Shown: one piece after another, positions 8,193-17,886 of the stretch
How the letters are laid out: every line of letters starts with the position of its first letter
How positions within the stretch are numbered: the first letter of the stretch is position 1
From: Alteromonas australica
GTDB lineage: Bacteria; Pseudomonadota; Gammaproteobacteria; Enterobacterales; Alteromonadaceae
DNA length: 64,000 bases
Direction: 5' to 3'
Assembly (NCBI RefSeq): GCF_000730385.1
Contig: NZ_CP008849.1
Coordinates: 3,906,001-3,970,000 of the forward strand
Position numbers and translations under genes: made by a program
Notes under the pieces: generated by a model
The model's database searches: none
What the model was told of the DNA's origin: nothing
What the model saw: only the letters and a program-made list of their open reading frames with translations

Positions 8193-10181
8193 CTAGGCGC
8201 CTTTAATATTACGCGCAAGAAAATTTAGCAGCCCTTGATACAATTCTTTTCTGTTTTGTTCATCATATACGCCGTGGCCCGCTTGCTTGTACTTCAAGTA
8301 CAAAGGGGTTTTACCTTGTTTTTTAAGCGCGTTGTATAAAGCTTCAGAGTTCACTTCAGGCACGCGAGTATCTTTTGAGCCATGAATAAGCATGACGTTC
8401 GCTTTAATTTTATCCACATGATAAAGAGGCGAGAACGCACGAAGCTGCTGAGGATCGTTCCCAAGTACACGTTGTAAATACTCTTTCCCGCCCCAGCTGT
8501 TGGGAATATCACTTTCAGTAAACATGAAGTTAAGGTCGTAAATACCCACGTACCCAATCGCGCATTTGTACAAGTCAGGCGCTTTTACCGCCGACATTAA
8601 GGCCGCGTACCCACCGTAACTGGCGCCGTATACACAGACACTATTGCCATCTACATAGCCTTTGTCTATCGCCCAATTGGCTGCGAAGGTAATATCATCA
8701 ATCATTTTACCTCCCCACTCTCTATAGCCTTTCTTTCGAAACTCGTCGCCGTAACCATAGCTGCCTCTATAGTTAACTTGCAATACCGCATACCCTTCGT
8801 TGGCCATGAGTTGAACTTCAGGGTTGTACTCCCAATAATCTCGGGTTCCAGGCTGGTGTGGCCCACCGTGGATCATGACCACAAGGGGGGGCTTTTTCGC
8901 TGTGGTGTGTTTCGGCAACGTCAGGTACCCATTCAGGGTAACGTCATCGTCAGTATTGAACTGAACAGGCATCATTTTGCTTAACGTACGAGGGTCAATC
9001 CAAGACGCATTAGCCCACAAAAATTTTGCTTTTAGGGTATCTCGTTGGAAAAGATAGTATTCGCCTGGGTTGATATCACTGCTAACGTGAACCAGTAGTT
9101 TAGAACCATCTGCACTTCTGCTGGAAATCATGGCTGTCTGGCCCGCAAAAGCTTCGGCTAGCATCTTATGAATGTCCACAGTGCGAGATTCCACACTACT
9201 ATAGACATACTCTGACGCCCCAGGGAATGTCAATGCAACTGCGGGTACACCCGCTTCATTTGACGTGTAAGATTCTATGTCTGTTTTATGGCCAGTAAAA
9301 AGCGTGGTTAACGTGGCAGAACCAAAATCGTATTGATAATAGGTCAAAATGCCGGTTTCTGGCGGGCGGCCCAGTAGTATGAGCTGCTGACCATTTTTAC
9401 TTAATTTTACCGGCGACAGCGAGTCTGAAATACCTAATGCTGTGCCTAAATCTTGCCAAGGCGCATCGCTATTTTGTCGATACGCGCTAAAGTAATCTCC
9501 CTCTTTCGTGCGCCAGCTCATGAATTTAACCTCACCCTTACGGTTTGCAAAAGCCACCGCCCCGGGGTGAGGTAACACTTCAACTTTTCGCTTCTTACCG
9601 TTGAAAACATTAAGCTTACTAATAATAGGCTCACGTTTTCTTGCATCGTAATAGGTATTCCTCTCTTTCGACCAAGGGTATTCAATAATAAGAATGTGCT
9701 TTTTGTCGTGTTCTAGGTAACTCAATATTTCCTGAGTAGCGAAATTGTCTTCTCTGTTTGATATGCGGCTTCCAACTTTTGCATCACCGGCTCTATAGCC
9801 ATAGATCATCAACCTATGGCTGTTATCAATATTGGCTGCGTATAGCTCACCGGTGGGAATTGGCTGGTCAAAATTATGGGTCTTTTCGGCATATTCAAAC
9901 ACCACCCTTTCATTACTGACCCAATTAACGGAGTGGATAATGTCCCTTTTATCCGGTTTTAGTCCGCCCACCGGTTTCATGGAGTTTGTTTCGAGAATAA
10001 CCATGAATACACGGTTGTCTGCCCTAACACGGGCGGCTAGGTGTTTGCCGTCGGGTGATAACTTGAGGTCAAGGTAGTCGCCGTGCTTAACAAAATCGTC
10101 AAGGGGCAAAGAAGAGAGAGCCGGTTTAATACTTAAAAATAAGAAACACAGTATCACCAAGCAACTATAGACAACTTTCAT
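8193..10181 (-). CDS. S9-family prolyl oligopeptidase, secreted
   Basis: This 662-residue serine peptidase has an N-terminal hydrophobic signal sequence (about residues 1-23 ending ALSS), a beta-propeller-like region (about 25-400) and a C-terminal alpha/beta hydrolase domain. The catalytic triad can be placed: Ser521 in GASYGG, Asp604 in GSKDTRVP and His636 in AGHGVYDE. The motif HGGPH near residue 435 supplies the oxyanion hole. The family cleaves short peptides, often after proline or as dipeptidyl peptidases; the specificity here is not readable. The signal sequence implies an export function, probably periplasmic, in peptide scavenging. It appears monocistronic, flanked by a convergent ROK gene and an upstream GST operon. 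Confidence 0.88.
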   Translation of the reverse strand: MKVVYSCLVILCFLFLSIKPALSSLPLDDFVKHGDYLDLKLSPDGKHLAARVRADNRVFMVILETNSMKPVGGLKPDKRDIIHSVNWVSNERVVFEYAEKTHNFDQPIPTGELYAANIDNSHRLMIYGYRAGDAKVGSRISNREDNFATQEILSYLEHDKKHILIIEYPWSKERNTYYDARKREPIISKLNVFNGKKRKVEVLPHPGAVAFANRKGEVKFMSWRTKEGDYFSAYRQNSDAPWQDLGTALGISDSLSPVKLSKNGQQLILLGRPPETGILTYYQYDFGSATLTTLFTGHKTDIESYTSNEAGVPAVALTFPGASEYVYSSVESRTVDIHKMLAEAFAGQTAMISSRSADGSKLLVHVSSDINPGEYYLFQRDTLKAKFLWANASWIDPRTLSKMMPVQFNTDDDVTLNGYLTLPKHTTAKKPPLVVMIHGGPHQPGTRDYWEYNPEVQLMANEGYAVLQVNYRGSYGYGDEFRKKGYREWGGKMIDDITFAANWAIDKGYVDGNSVCVYGASYGGYAALMSAVKAPDLYKCAIGYVGIYDLNFMFTESDIPNSWGGKEYLQRVLGNDPQQLRAFSPLYHVDKIKANVMLIHGSKDTRVPEVNSEALYNALKKQGKTPLYLKYKQAGHGVYDEQNRKELYQGLLNFLARNIKGA

Positions 10182-10288
10182 TTAAAATCCTTTTTAGAAA
10201 TACTTATTGTTTTTATTACCATAATTGCTGTATTGGCAAGTCTCAAGTATCAATAACTGTTTTTTATACTAAAGACCAATCTCACTTT

Positions 10289-10948
10289 TTAACGGGTTAC
10301 CACGCTTTTAGCCCCTTTTAATAGGTCTTCCTTATCTATTTTATTGGGTACTGCGACTCCTCGGCGCGCAGCGGGCCTATCTTCAATACTGTTTTTCCAG
10401 CGCTGTAAATTCGCTAACCCCTCTATGCTTACCCCCGACCATTCATAAGTGCGCACCCAACACCAGTTGGCCATATCAGCAATACTGTAATCGTTTACTA
10501 GGTATTCGTTGTGGCTCAAATGTCCGTCCAAGACGGTAAACAGGCGCCTAACTTCATTTTGGTAACGGTGGATAGCAACAGGAATTTTCTCGTCTAAATA
10601 GCGATGAAACACGTTTGCCTGACCCATCATGGGGCCAACGCCGCCCATCTGGAACATTAACCACTGTAAAACTTGGCTTCGCTTTTTGGCATCCTTAGGT
10701 AGAAACTTTCCACTACGCTCTGCCAGGTAAATCATAATGGCACCAGACTCAAAAACGACAAAGTCATCATTCGCTTTATCAATAATCACGGGGATACGAC
10801 CATTCGGGTTCATGGCTAGAAAGTCAGGCTGCTTCTGCTCCCCTTTCATTAAATTAACCCCATGCACCTGATAGTCAATTTCCATTTCTTCAAGGGCGAC
10901 AGAGGCTTTCCAGCCATTCGGCGTTGCAGCTGTATAAAGTTCTATCAT
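10289..10948 (-). CDS. Glutathione S-transferase, YfcG/Ure2-like (nu class)
   Basis: This 219-residue cytoplasmic protein has a thioredoxin-fold N-terminal domain (1-85) and a helical C-terminal domain. The opening [10 protein letters not shown] and the NPNGRIPVI cis-proline motif with FESGAI are characteristic of the YfcG/Ure2p-type GSTs, which act as disulfide reductases or peroxidases with glutathione. Its ATG shares one base with the TAA of the upstream GST gene, so the two are translationally coupled. A stress-defence role is likely; the substrate is unknown. Confidence 0.87.
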   Translation of the reverse strand: MIELYTAATPNGWKASVALEEMEIDYQVHGVNLMKGEQKQPDFLAMNPNGRIPVIIDKANDDFVVFESGAIMIYLAERSGKFLPKDAKKRSQVLQWLMFQMGGVGPMMGQANVFHRYLDEKIPVAIHRYQNEVRRLFTVLDGHLSHNEYLVNDYSIADMANWCWVRTYEWSGVSIEGLANLQRWKNSIEDRPAARRGVAVPNKIDKEDLLKGAKSVVTR

Positions 10949-11556
10949 TAGGCTTTTGCGCTCGCTCGGTGGGTTATGGCGTCATACCAACGCTGTAAAT
11001 GCGTGTGATCTTCCCTTATTCGAATTTTAACAACACGAGCAAAATCGATGGCACACACTGCCGTAATATCAGCTATTGAAAAGTGATCACCCGCAATATA
11101 CGCATTGTTGGCCAACCGGCGTTCTAAGATAGACAGGTACTTGGCGGCGTTTATTCCAGCCTGTTCGCCATACTCTGGTACCGGCACCATTCTGTCTTTG
11201 AAATACCCAGTGGTATGTTGGAAACACATGCCGACTTGCATCATAAAGGCTAACTCAACCTGGCGCTGCCACATGGAAATGATGCCCTTTTCAACGGGCG
11301 TTTTACCCATTAATGGAGGCTCGGGTTGCAGCGCTTCAAAGTACGTACAAATAGCATCGGTTTCAGCGATACAGGTGCCGTCATCTAGCTCTAAAATGGG
11401 AATTTTCCCTAAAGGGTTTTTAGCTCGCATTTCGGGGCTTAAATTCTCGCCCTTTTGAATGTCGACCTGAACGTAATCTACGTCAATGCCTTTTTCTGCT
11501 AAAAACATGCGTACCCGGCGAGGGTTCGGGGCGGTGCGGGTTTCATAGATTTTCAT
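10948..11556 (-). CDS. Glutathione S-transferase
   Basis: This is a roughly 202-residue glutathione transferase. The N-terminal thioredoxin fold carries [13 protein letters not shown] and the glutathione-binding NPLGKIPIL and ETDAI motifs; the helical C-terminal domain contains the N-capping motif FSIADI. I place the start at the ATG encoding MKIYETR because AGG lies about eight bases upstream. An earlier ATG at 11571 would add five residues. It is the first gene of a two-gene GST operon; the downstream GST start overlaps its stop by one base. It is less like YfcG than its partner, so the pair looks like two old paralogues rather than a recent duplication. Confidence 0.85.
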   Translation of the reverse strand: MKIYETRTAPNPRRVRMFLAEKGIDVDYVQVDIQKGENLSPEMRAKNPLGKIPILELDDGTCIAETDAICTYFEALQPEPPLMGKTPVEKGIISMWQRQVELAFMMQVGMCFQHTTGYFKDRMVPVPEYGEQAGINAAKYLSILERRLANNAYIAGDHFSIADITAVCAIDFARVVKIRIREDHTHLQRWYDAITHRASAKA

Positions 11557-11696
11557 AAGTATACCTAACATTTTATTAACATGCTTAGCATACTGGCCAG
11601 ATTTAACAGATACAAATAACGATGAAAGGGGGTGAACTATTCAGCAATTGAATATTATCAGGTATGACTTAACAGGGTATGGCGCTTCTCATAACC

Positions 11697-12455
11697 TCAT
11701 CCAGCTAGGGTACGTTCAAAGCAAAGAAGGTAATTGACTGCCATGCTAGCACTTAGCTTCCATTTACCGGTAAACGGATTCAGTGCCATTCCCGTTTGGT
11801 ACTTTAGCGTGAGATGTTCCCCAGACCATGCGTCAAGCTCGCTAGGTTTAGCAAACTTTCGCCAGTCATGCGTGCCTACAGGTAAGTAACGCATCACATA
11901 TTCCGCCCCTACTATCGCAATGACAAAGCTCTTCACAGTGCGATTAAGGGTAGCCAGAATCAGTAAACCGCCAGGCTTAACCAGTTGCGCGCATTCTTTT
12001 ATTAATTGTTGTTGATTGGGTACGTGTTCAACCACCTCAGCATTGATAACCACGTCAAACTGCGCACCGTCGCTAGCAAGCTCCGAAGCCAGTTGATGGC
12101 GGTAGTCTACGTGTATCTGGTTGGCTTTGGCGTGACGTTTTGCGACTTCAATACTGGTAGCACTGGCATCTACCCCTGTCACCAATGCCCCTTTGTGTGC
12201 TAAAGGTTCACTGATTAAGCCGCCACCACAACCAATATCAACGATAGAAAGGTTGTCGAAAGGTGCGTCTACATGTTGTCGGTTAAAGTGTTGACGTATT
12301 TGCTGCTCAATAACCTCTAATCTTGCTCGATTAAAGTCTAAAGCCGTTTTGTACTTACCGTGTGGGTCCCACCAACTTTCTGCTAGAGCATCAAAGCGGG
12401 CAATTTCTGCCGTTGATAAATTGATCGGCGCTGACTTTTCGCTTTTGTCTATCAT
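11697..12455 (-). CDS. ubiG: Ubiquinone biosynthesis O-methyltransferase UbiG
   Basis: This 252-residue class I SAM methyltransferase carries out both O-methylations in ubiquinone synthesis. The SAM motif I DIGCGGGLISEPLA lies near residue 73, acidic motif GVDAS near 95, and the N-terminal signature FDALAESWWDPHGKYK is diagnostic of UbiG. A motif AEVVEHV (about 140) follows. UbiG binds membrane lipids peripherally and works at the inner face of the membrane. Its 5' neighbour is a divergent DUF2237 gene. No classical Shine-Dalgarno sequence is visible before the ATG, but the homology begins close to this start. Confidence 0.95.
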   Translation of the reverse strand: MIDKSEKSAPINLSTAEIARFDALAESWWDPHGKYKTALDFNRARLEVIEQQIRQHFNRQHVDAPFDNLSIVDIGCGGGLISEPLAHKGALVTGVDASATSIEVAKRHAKANQIHVDYRHQLASELASDGAQFDVVINAEVVEHVPNQQQLIKECAQLVKPGGLLILATLNRTVKSFVIAIVGAEYVMRYLPVGTHDWRKFAKPSELDAWSGEHLTLKYQTGMALNPFTGKWKLSASMAVNYLLCFERTLAG

Positions 12456-12590
12456 GAGGAAGTCGCTATGCCTTTTATTTATTATCTATAATGTACTAAG
12501 TGTGAGAGGCTTTGTCATACTACCCCCACAGGCTACCTGCGTGTGGCAGCTTGGACTTTACCTAAAGTGTATACGTTGTAACTGAGGCTT

Positions 12591-12956
12591 TTGATTTTGG
12601 CAAATGCAAAAAATGTTTATGGTAACCCGCTACAACTCTGTTGCGGAAATACGGGTTTTACGCGGGAAGGATTCTGCTATGTGCCCGACGCCGATGTGGG
12701 CAATCACAGTGTTTGCGCAGTCATGACTGACGAATTTCTGCAGTTTTCTCTTCAACAAGGTAATGATCTCATTACGCCATGGCCAAGCATGGCATTTCCA
12801 GGATTGTTAGCGGGCGATAGGTGGTGTTTATGCGCCGCTCGATGGCTTCAGGCATATGAAGCGGGCGTGGCACCCAAAGTACGATTAGCTGCCACCCATG
12901 AGCGCGCACTCGATATTATTCCGCTTTCTGTTCTAGAGGCCCACGCAGCGGAATAA
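12591..12956 (+). CDS. DUF2237 family protein
   Basis: This protein of about 120 residues matches the DUF2237 family: paired cysteines in PLQLCCGNTGFTREGFCYV, the VGNHSVCAVMTDEFL core and GDRWCLCAARWLQA near the C-terminus. The function of the family is unknown. The five conserved cysteines suggest metal binding or redox chemistry. The start is a TTG; there is no ATG upstream in frame and the homology begins by residue 8. GAGG lies four bases before the TTG at 12591, and a second TTG at 12597 has better spacing. It is divergent from ubiG and convergent with the aldehyde dehydrogenase gene. Confidence 0.8.
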   Translation: MILANAKNVYGNPLQLCCGNTGFTREGFCYVPDADVGNHSVCAVMTDEFLQFSLQQGNDLITPWPSMAFPGLLAGDRWCLCAARWLQAYEAGVAPKVRLAATHERALDIIPLSVLEAHAAE

Positions 12957-13004
12957 CAGCATACTGTTTTGTGGCTACATAGCCCTTTCAGCGTGAATCA
13001 TGGT

Positions 13005-14432
13005 TTACGGTGTTCGAATTACCATTAGGCGCGTTTCCGTCATATCTTCTATGGCGTACTTAATACCTTCGCGCCCTAAGCCAGAGTCCTTCACACCACC
13101 GTAAGGCATGTTATCCACCCGCCAACTGGGTACGTCTCCAATAACCACTCCACCGACTTCTAACGTATTCCAAGCTTGATGGGCCTTATAGATATCACGG
13201 GTAAATACACCGGCTTGTAATCCATAGCGGCTGTTATTCACTTCTTCTAGCGCTTCCTCAAAGTGGTCGAACGGATACAGCACAGAAAGCGGCCCAAAAG
13301 CTTCTTCTGCACTGGCGTCGCAGGCTTTAGGTACATTTTCCATTACCGTGGCCTCAAGCATTGCGCCCTTTCTTTTACCGCCGCACAAAATGGTGCCACC
13401 TTCCTCTTTCGCGCGCTCAATCCAATTGTGTAAGCGTTCAGCTTCCGACTCTGAAATCATCGGCCCAATAAAGGTATCTTCGCTTGCAGGATCGCCTGCA
13501 ACCAAGTTACTCACCTTGTCCACATAGGCCTGTTTAAATTCATCGTAAATGCTGCGATGAACAAGCAATCTTTGCACGCTGATACAACTTTGACCCGATT
13601 GATAATAAGCGCCAATGATAATACGCTGTATGGCGTCGTTAATATCCGCATCTTCATCCACTACGCAAGCCGCGTTCCCGCCAAGTTCCAGCACCACAGG
13701 CTTTTTCCCCGCTTTAGCTTTCAGTGCCCAACCCACGTCAGGAGAGCCAGTAAAGCTAAGCAGTTTTAAACGTTCATCGGTGGTGAACAAATCTGCGCCG
13801 TCTCGGCTGCAAGGCAAAATAGAAAACGCCCCTTTAGGTAAATCTGTTTCTGCCAATACTTCACCAATGATCAACGCGCCTATTGGCGTCCGTGATGCTG
13901 GCTTAAGTACAAAAGTACAGCCTGCTGCAATAGCCGGTGCAACTTTATGGGCAGCAAGGTTGAGCGGAAAATTAAATGGCGAGATAAAAGAACAAGGACC
14001 AATGGGCACCTTCTTCGTCATGCCTTGATACCCTTTCGCACGGGCTGAAATTTCTAGGTTAACAACCTCGCCGTTAATTCTTACTGATTCTTCAGCCGCG
14101 ATTTTGAAAGTATCGATAAGGCGTGTTACCTCACCTTTAGCATCATTAATAGGTTTACCCGCTTCTATACATAATGCTTTTGCAAGTTCATCAGCGCGTT
14201 CGGTGAATCGCTTCACACAATGTTCGAGTATGGCTTGTCGCTGGTAAGGCGCTAACGCGGTCACTGCGCCTTGTGCCTGCTCAGCGGCTGCGATGGCCTT
14301 ATCAATAACCTCGGCGTCCGCGAGTGCCACACGAGTGGCACACTCACCGGTGTATTTATTAGTTACCTCTAAATCTGTATTTGCATATACCGCTTCACTG
14401 GCTAAATAGTAGGGATAGCTATCCTTCAACAT
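13005..14432 (-). CDS. Aldehyde dehydrogenase, NAD(P)-dependent
   Basis: This 475-residue aldehyde dehydrogenase oxidises an aldehyde to the acid using NAD(P). The catalytic Cys lies in GQSCISVQ (near residue 289), the general-base Glu in ELGGNA (near 255), and the cofactor loop in FTGSPDVG. The sequence resembles the ALDH subgroup that includes lactaldehyde and phosphonoacetaldehyde dehydrogenases. It lies nine bases downstream of an acetolactate synthase-like thiamine diphosphate enzyme, so the two are almost certainly co-transcribed and perhaps functionally coupled, for example with the ThDP enzyme producing or consuming an aldehyde. The physiological substrate cannot be deduced. Confidence 0.87.
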   Translation of the reverse strand: MLKDSYPYYLASEAVYANTDLEVTNKYTGECATRVALADAEVIDKAIAAAEQAQGAVTALAPYQRQAILEHCVKRFTERADELAKALCIEAGKPINDAKGEVTRLIDTFKIAAEESVRINGEVVNLEISARAKGYQGMTKKVPIGPCSFISPFNFPLNLAAHKVAPAIAAGCTFVLKPASRTPIGALIIGEVLAETDLPKGAFSILPCSRDGADLFTTDERLKLLSFTGSPDVGWALKAKAGKKPVVLELGGNAACVVDEDADINDAIQRIIIGAYYQSGQSCISVQRLLVHRSIYDEFKQAYVDKVSNLVAGDPASEDTFIGPMISESEAERLHNWIERAKEEGGTILCGGKRKGAMLEATVMENVPKACDASAEEAFGPLSVLYPFDHFEEALEEVNNSRYGLQAGVFTRDIYKAHQAWNTLEVGGVVIGDVPSWRVDNMPYGGVKDSGLGREGIKYAIEDMTETRLMVIRTP

Positions 14433-14441
14433 AATAACTCC

Positions 14442-16082
14442 TTAAAGTTTGGCACTTAATTCAGCAATCGTCTGATTAAGCGTTTTGTCGTTTTGGCTAT
14501 AGTCCACGGGGCAATCAATCACATGTACTCCGGGGTTATTTAAACAACTCTCCACCATAGGAATGAGGATATCTGCACTATCCACCCGCCAGCCTTTGGC
14601 ACCATAGCTTTGCGCATATTTCACAAAATCAGGGTTGTGATAATCTAAGCCAAATTCATTGAACGTCATGTGGGCTTGCTTCCACTTAATCATTCCGTAC
14701 GCATCGTCACGCAATATGATCACAACCAAATCTAGCTTTAACCGTACGGCGGTTTCAATTTCCTGACTATTCATCATAAATCCCCCGTCGCCGCACACGC
14801 TAAGTACCGGCACATCAGGCTTCACCAACTTTGCGGCAATGGCCGATGGTAAGCCTGCGCCCATAGAAGCTAGCGCGTTATCAAGAAGTAACGTATTTGG
14901 GTGGTAGGCTGGATAATTGCGTGCGAACCAAATTTTATAAACGCCATTATCTAAGGTGACGATTCCCTCGTCCGGCATGACCTTGCGAATATCCCTAACA
15001 AAACGCTCAGGTAAAATAGGGAAGCGACTGTCGTTTTCGGCTTCAGCTCTATGTTGTACATACGCCTCATGAACATCTTTATAAAAGTCGAGCTTCCACG
15101 CTTCTTGTGGCTCAATCCCTTCTTTTATTTGCCAAACACTATTTGCAATATCGCCTATCACTTCCGCTTGAGGAAAATATACCGGGTCCACAGCGGCGGA
15201 TTCAAAATTAATATGAATCACCTTTTTGCCATTGTGATGCATGAAAAAGGGCGGTTTTTCCACCACGTCATGGCCCACATTAATGATGAGATCGGCACGT
15301 TCAATGGCACGGTGTACAAAGTCGTTGTCTGATAACGCTGTGTTGCCTGCAAACCTAGGGTCGCTTTCATTCAGAACGCCTTTGCCCATTTGGGTAGTCA
15401 CAAAAGGAATACAGGTTTTATCTACAAATTCACGCAACATTTTTGCCGTTAGCTTGCGATTTGCACCTGCGCCAATCAGCAGCAAAGGAGAGGTGGCCTG
15501 CTCAATCATGTCTATAGCATTGGCAATGGCTTTGTATTCAGCGATAGGGCGTCGAGTTAGGCTGGGGGATAGTAAAGGTTGAGTCGTGGTTTCTACCGCA
15601 ATATCTTCTGGCAATTCAATATGCACAGCACCTGGACGCTCTTCATGAGCAAGGCGAAACGCTTCGCGCACCATGGAGGGTATTCTATCTCCACTGACAA
15701 CTTGGGCTGTAAACTTTGTGATTGGCCGCATCATGTCAACAATATCGATAACCTGAAAACAGCCTTGCTTGCTGGTTTTAATCGGCTTTTGACCGGTTAT
15801 CATTAACATGGGCATCGCACCTAGCTGTGCATAGGCGGCGGGCGTAACCAGGTTTGTGGCCCCCGGCCCCAAGGTAGCAAGGCATACACCCACCTTTCCC
15901 GTGAGTCGCCCGTAAGTGGCGGCCATAAAGCCCGCCCCTTGTTCATGGCGTGTTAATATGAGTTTGATTGTGGATGTGCGAAGCGACTCTAACAAGTCTA
16001 GATTTTCTTCGCCGGGGATCCCGAAAATATACTCTACACCTTCGGCTTCTAGGGCTTTAACAAATAAATCAGACGCTTTCAT
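14442..16082 (-). CDS. Acetolactate synthase-like ThDP-dependent enzyme
   Basis: This 546-residue enzyme belongs to the acetolactate synthase/pyruvate oxidase/oxalyl-CoA decarboxylase superfamily. The catalytic glutamate is Glu47 in RHEQGAGF, and the diphosphate-binding motif starts GDGGFMMN and ends with an Asn-type metal ligand and DDAYGMIKW. The three ThDP-family domains are of normal length. No ilvN/ilvM-type small subunit is adjacent, which argues against the branched-chain biosynthetic enzyme and for a catabolic acetolactate synthase or another 2-oxoacid or aldehyde-transferring enzyme. It heads a two-gene operon with an aldehyde dehydrogenase. Annotation as acetolactate synthase is by family; the reaction is uncertain. 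Confidence 0.8.
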   Translation of the reverse strand: MKASDLFVKALEAEGVEYIFGIPGEENLDLLESLRTSTIKLILTRHEQGAGFMAATYGRLTGKVGVCLATLGPGATNLVTPAAYAQLGAMPMLMITGQKPIKTSKQGCFQVIDIVDMMRPITKFTAQVVSGDRIPSMVREAFRLAHEERPGAVHIELPEDIAVETTTQPLLSPSLTRRPIAEYKAIANAIDMIEQATSPLLLIGAGANRKLTAKMLREFVDKTCIPFVTTQMGKGVLNESDPRFAGNTALSDNDFVHRAIERADLIINVGHDVVEKPPFFMHHNGKKVIHINFESAAVDPVYFPQAEVIGDIANSVWQIKEGIEPQEAWKLDFYKDVHEAYVQHRAEAENDSRFPILPERFVRDIRKVMPDEGIVTLDNGVYKIWFARNYPAYHPNTLLLDNALASMGAGLPSAIAAKLVKPDVPVLSVCGDGGFMMNSQEIETAVRLKLDLVVIILRDDAYGMIKWKQAHMTFNEFGLDYHNPDFVKYAQSYGAKGWRVDSADILIPMVESCLNNPGVHVIDCPVDYSQNDKTLNQTIAELSAKL

Positions 16083-16208
16083 TGCTCATATACTCCATGC
16101 GGTGTAATGGCGCAGGAATGCACCAAGATACTCTTGCTACGGAGGGAGTATAATTAACGATTGATCTTATTTAATGACAGCCCTATCCATTTGGCGGACT
16201 AACGCCTG

Positions 16209-16619
16209 CTACTTATCTAAACCGGCTTCCCACTGAGCCAATTTCTGTTGGGTAGCGACATCCACGCTCTCTTTGTTCTGGCTTATCCACCAGCGCTCCA
16301 TAAGACGCACGTTTTTTTGGTTAGCTTTGTAAAAGACGTCAATCAAATCACCAATAAACGGAACAAAGCCCAAGCCAAAATCTATCGCTGAGTTCTTAAC
16401 CATTTGCGCTACCAGCGCTTTAGGCATACCCAATGACTTCCCCAGCCAAACAATACGCAATGAAATTAACAACATCAACGCATCACCCGCCCCAGGAATA
16501 AGGCCAACAATAGAATCTAAGCCTATACGAATCGGAATGAAAGGAAGCTTAATTGCCGTGTCTAGAAGGTTGGCGAGCTTCTGCGCTTTAAGTAAGGCTT
16601 TGGGTGCTTTAACTTCCAT
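16209..16619 (-). CDS. DUF4112 domain protein, small membrane-associated
   Basis: This 136-residue protein has the DUF4112 pattern: LDSIVGLIPGAGDALMLLISL (first hydrophobic helix, about 30-52) and FGLGFVPFIGDLIDVFYKANQKN (about 78-100). Two glycine/aspartate motifs, PGAGD and PFIGD, are hallmarks of the family, whose function is unknown. It starts 23 bases after hemH on the same strand, so it is probably co-transcribed with ferrochelatase. A membrane or membrane-surface location is likely; nothing else can be said about function. Confidence 0.8.
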   Translation of the reverse strand: MEVKAPKALLKAQKLANLLDTAIKLPFIPIRIGLDSIVGLIPGAGDALMLLISLRIVWLGKSLGMPKALVAQMVKNSAIDFGLGFVPFIGDLIDVFYKANQKNVRLMERWWISQNKESVDVATQQKLAQWEAGLDK

Positions 16620-16642
16620 GTTGCTTCTCCACTTTCAAAAGG

Positions 16643-17722
16643 TTACTTCGTCGCGCCAAGCGCACGAGCAAGGTCTGCGCGTAAGGCGTTTTCACCGCCT
16701 AGTTGCCAACCATGCAGATTTTCCTTAACAATGTCGAAAATTACATCCATATGTTCATCGTCGCTATTCAACGCTGGGATATACTCATACTTTTCGCCGC
16801 CAGCCTCCATAAAGTATTCACGGTTTTCTTCACCAATTTCCTCTATGGTTTCCAAGCAGTCGGCGGAGAAGCCTGGACACATAACCTGAATAGATTTAAC
16901 GCCTTTATCAGGCAATGACTTCATGGTTTCGTCAGTATAGGGAGTTAACCACTCTTCACGGCCAAATCGAGACTGAAATGTAGTCATGTATTCATCGTGT
17001 GCCAAGCCCAGCTTTTCTGCAAGTAAACGCGAGGTTTTGTGACACTCACAATGGTAGGGGTCGCCATTCATGAGGTAGCGCTTCGGAATACCGTGATAAG
17101 AAAGCACCAGTTTTTGCGCTTTACCATGCGTGGACCAATGCGCTTTTACCTTATTCGCCAGCGCGGTAATGTAACTGTCTCTATCGTGGTAATTATTGAC
17201 GAATCTCAATTCTGGTAACCAACGGCGTTTAGTAAAATCGGCAGCCACCGCATCAAATGTAGAACCCGTAGTAGACGCACAATATTGGGGGTACAGTGGC
17301 AATACAACCAGCTTTCTCACGCCTTTTGCTAGCATATTGTCTATGACACTAGATACAGAAGGATTGCCATATCGCATGGCATAATCCACAACCACATCAT
17401 CGCCATACTCGGTTTTGCACCGGGCTTCTAACGCTTTTGATTGCGCTTTGGTAATAGACAATAGGGGCGACCCCTCATCTGTCCATACCGTGGCATAGGC
17501 TTCCGCTGACTTTTTCGGGCGCGTGTTCAAAATAATAAGATTAAGTACAAACCACCATATGGCTTTTGGTACTTCAACAACACGGGGGTCGGAAAGAAAC
17601 TCTTTTAAATACGGTCTTAACGCAGTGGCAGTTGGGCTTTCTGGGGTTCCCAGGTTGGTAATCAACACGCCTATTTTGTCTTTTTGCGCGTGAGTAAAGC
17701 CCGTATTACTTTTGTATTTCAT
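16643..17722 (-). CDS. hemH: Ferrochelatase
   Basis: This 359-residue ferrochelatase inserts ferrous iron into protoporphyrin IX, the last step of haem synthesis, at the inner membrane surface. The sequence shows the N-terminal GVLITNLGTPESP, the active-site LSYHGIPKRY, a CxCxxT-type stretch (HCECHKT), and the downstream FQSRFGREEWL and CPGFSADCLETIEEI motifs with the metal-binding His/Glu region. It is followed by a DUF4112 gene. hemE occurs about 15 kb away and haem uptake genes at the right edge, so haem genes in this window are dispersed rather than clustered. A GGAAAG ribosome-binding site precedes the ATG. Confidence 0.96.
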   Translation of the reverse strand: MKYKSNTGFTHAQKDKIGVLITNLGTPESPTATALRPYLKEFLSDPRVVEVPKAIWWFVLNLIILNTRPKKSAEAYATVWTDEGSPLLSITKAQSKALEARCKTEYGDDVVVDYAMRYGNPSVSSVIDNMLAKGVRKLVVLPLYPQYCASTTGSTFDAVAADFTKRRWLPELRFVNNYHDRDSYITALANKVKAHWSTHGKAQKLVLSYHGIPKRYLMNGDPYHCECHKTSRLLAEKLGLAHDEYMTTFQSRFGREEWLTPYTDETMKSLPDKGVKSIQVMCPGFSADCLETIEEIGEENREYFMEAGGEKYEYIPALNSDDEHMDVIFDIVKENLHGWQLGGENALRADLARALGATK

Positions 17723-17838
17723 GAATTCTTTCCGCGTTTAGTATTTTTAAAGGATGTACTTATTATACTGAATTAGCGCTAATTATGATCGCAAGTGAGA
17801 GAAATATACGGCGATTGGCCTAACAAGAAAAAACGATT

Positions 17839-17864
17839 AAAAAGGCGGTTTAAACCGCCTTTTT
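17839..17864. terminator. Palindromic terminator downstream of the AbgT gene
   Basis: AAAAAGGCGGTTT and its exact complement form a 26-bp palindrome with A-runs and T-runs on both sides. It ends the transporter transcript on the minus strand and separates it from the hemH promoter. Confidence 0.85.
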
Positions 17865-17886
17865 ATGATAAAAGAAAAATAACTTT

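Noticed and set aside
13615..14028. A 137-codon plus-strand open frame inside the aldehyde dehydrogenase gene
   Set aside because: It is the antisense shadow of a conserved gene and has no family features.
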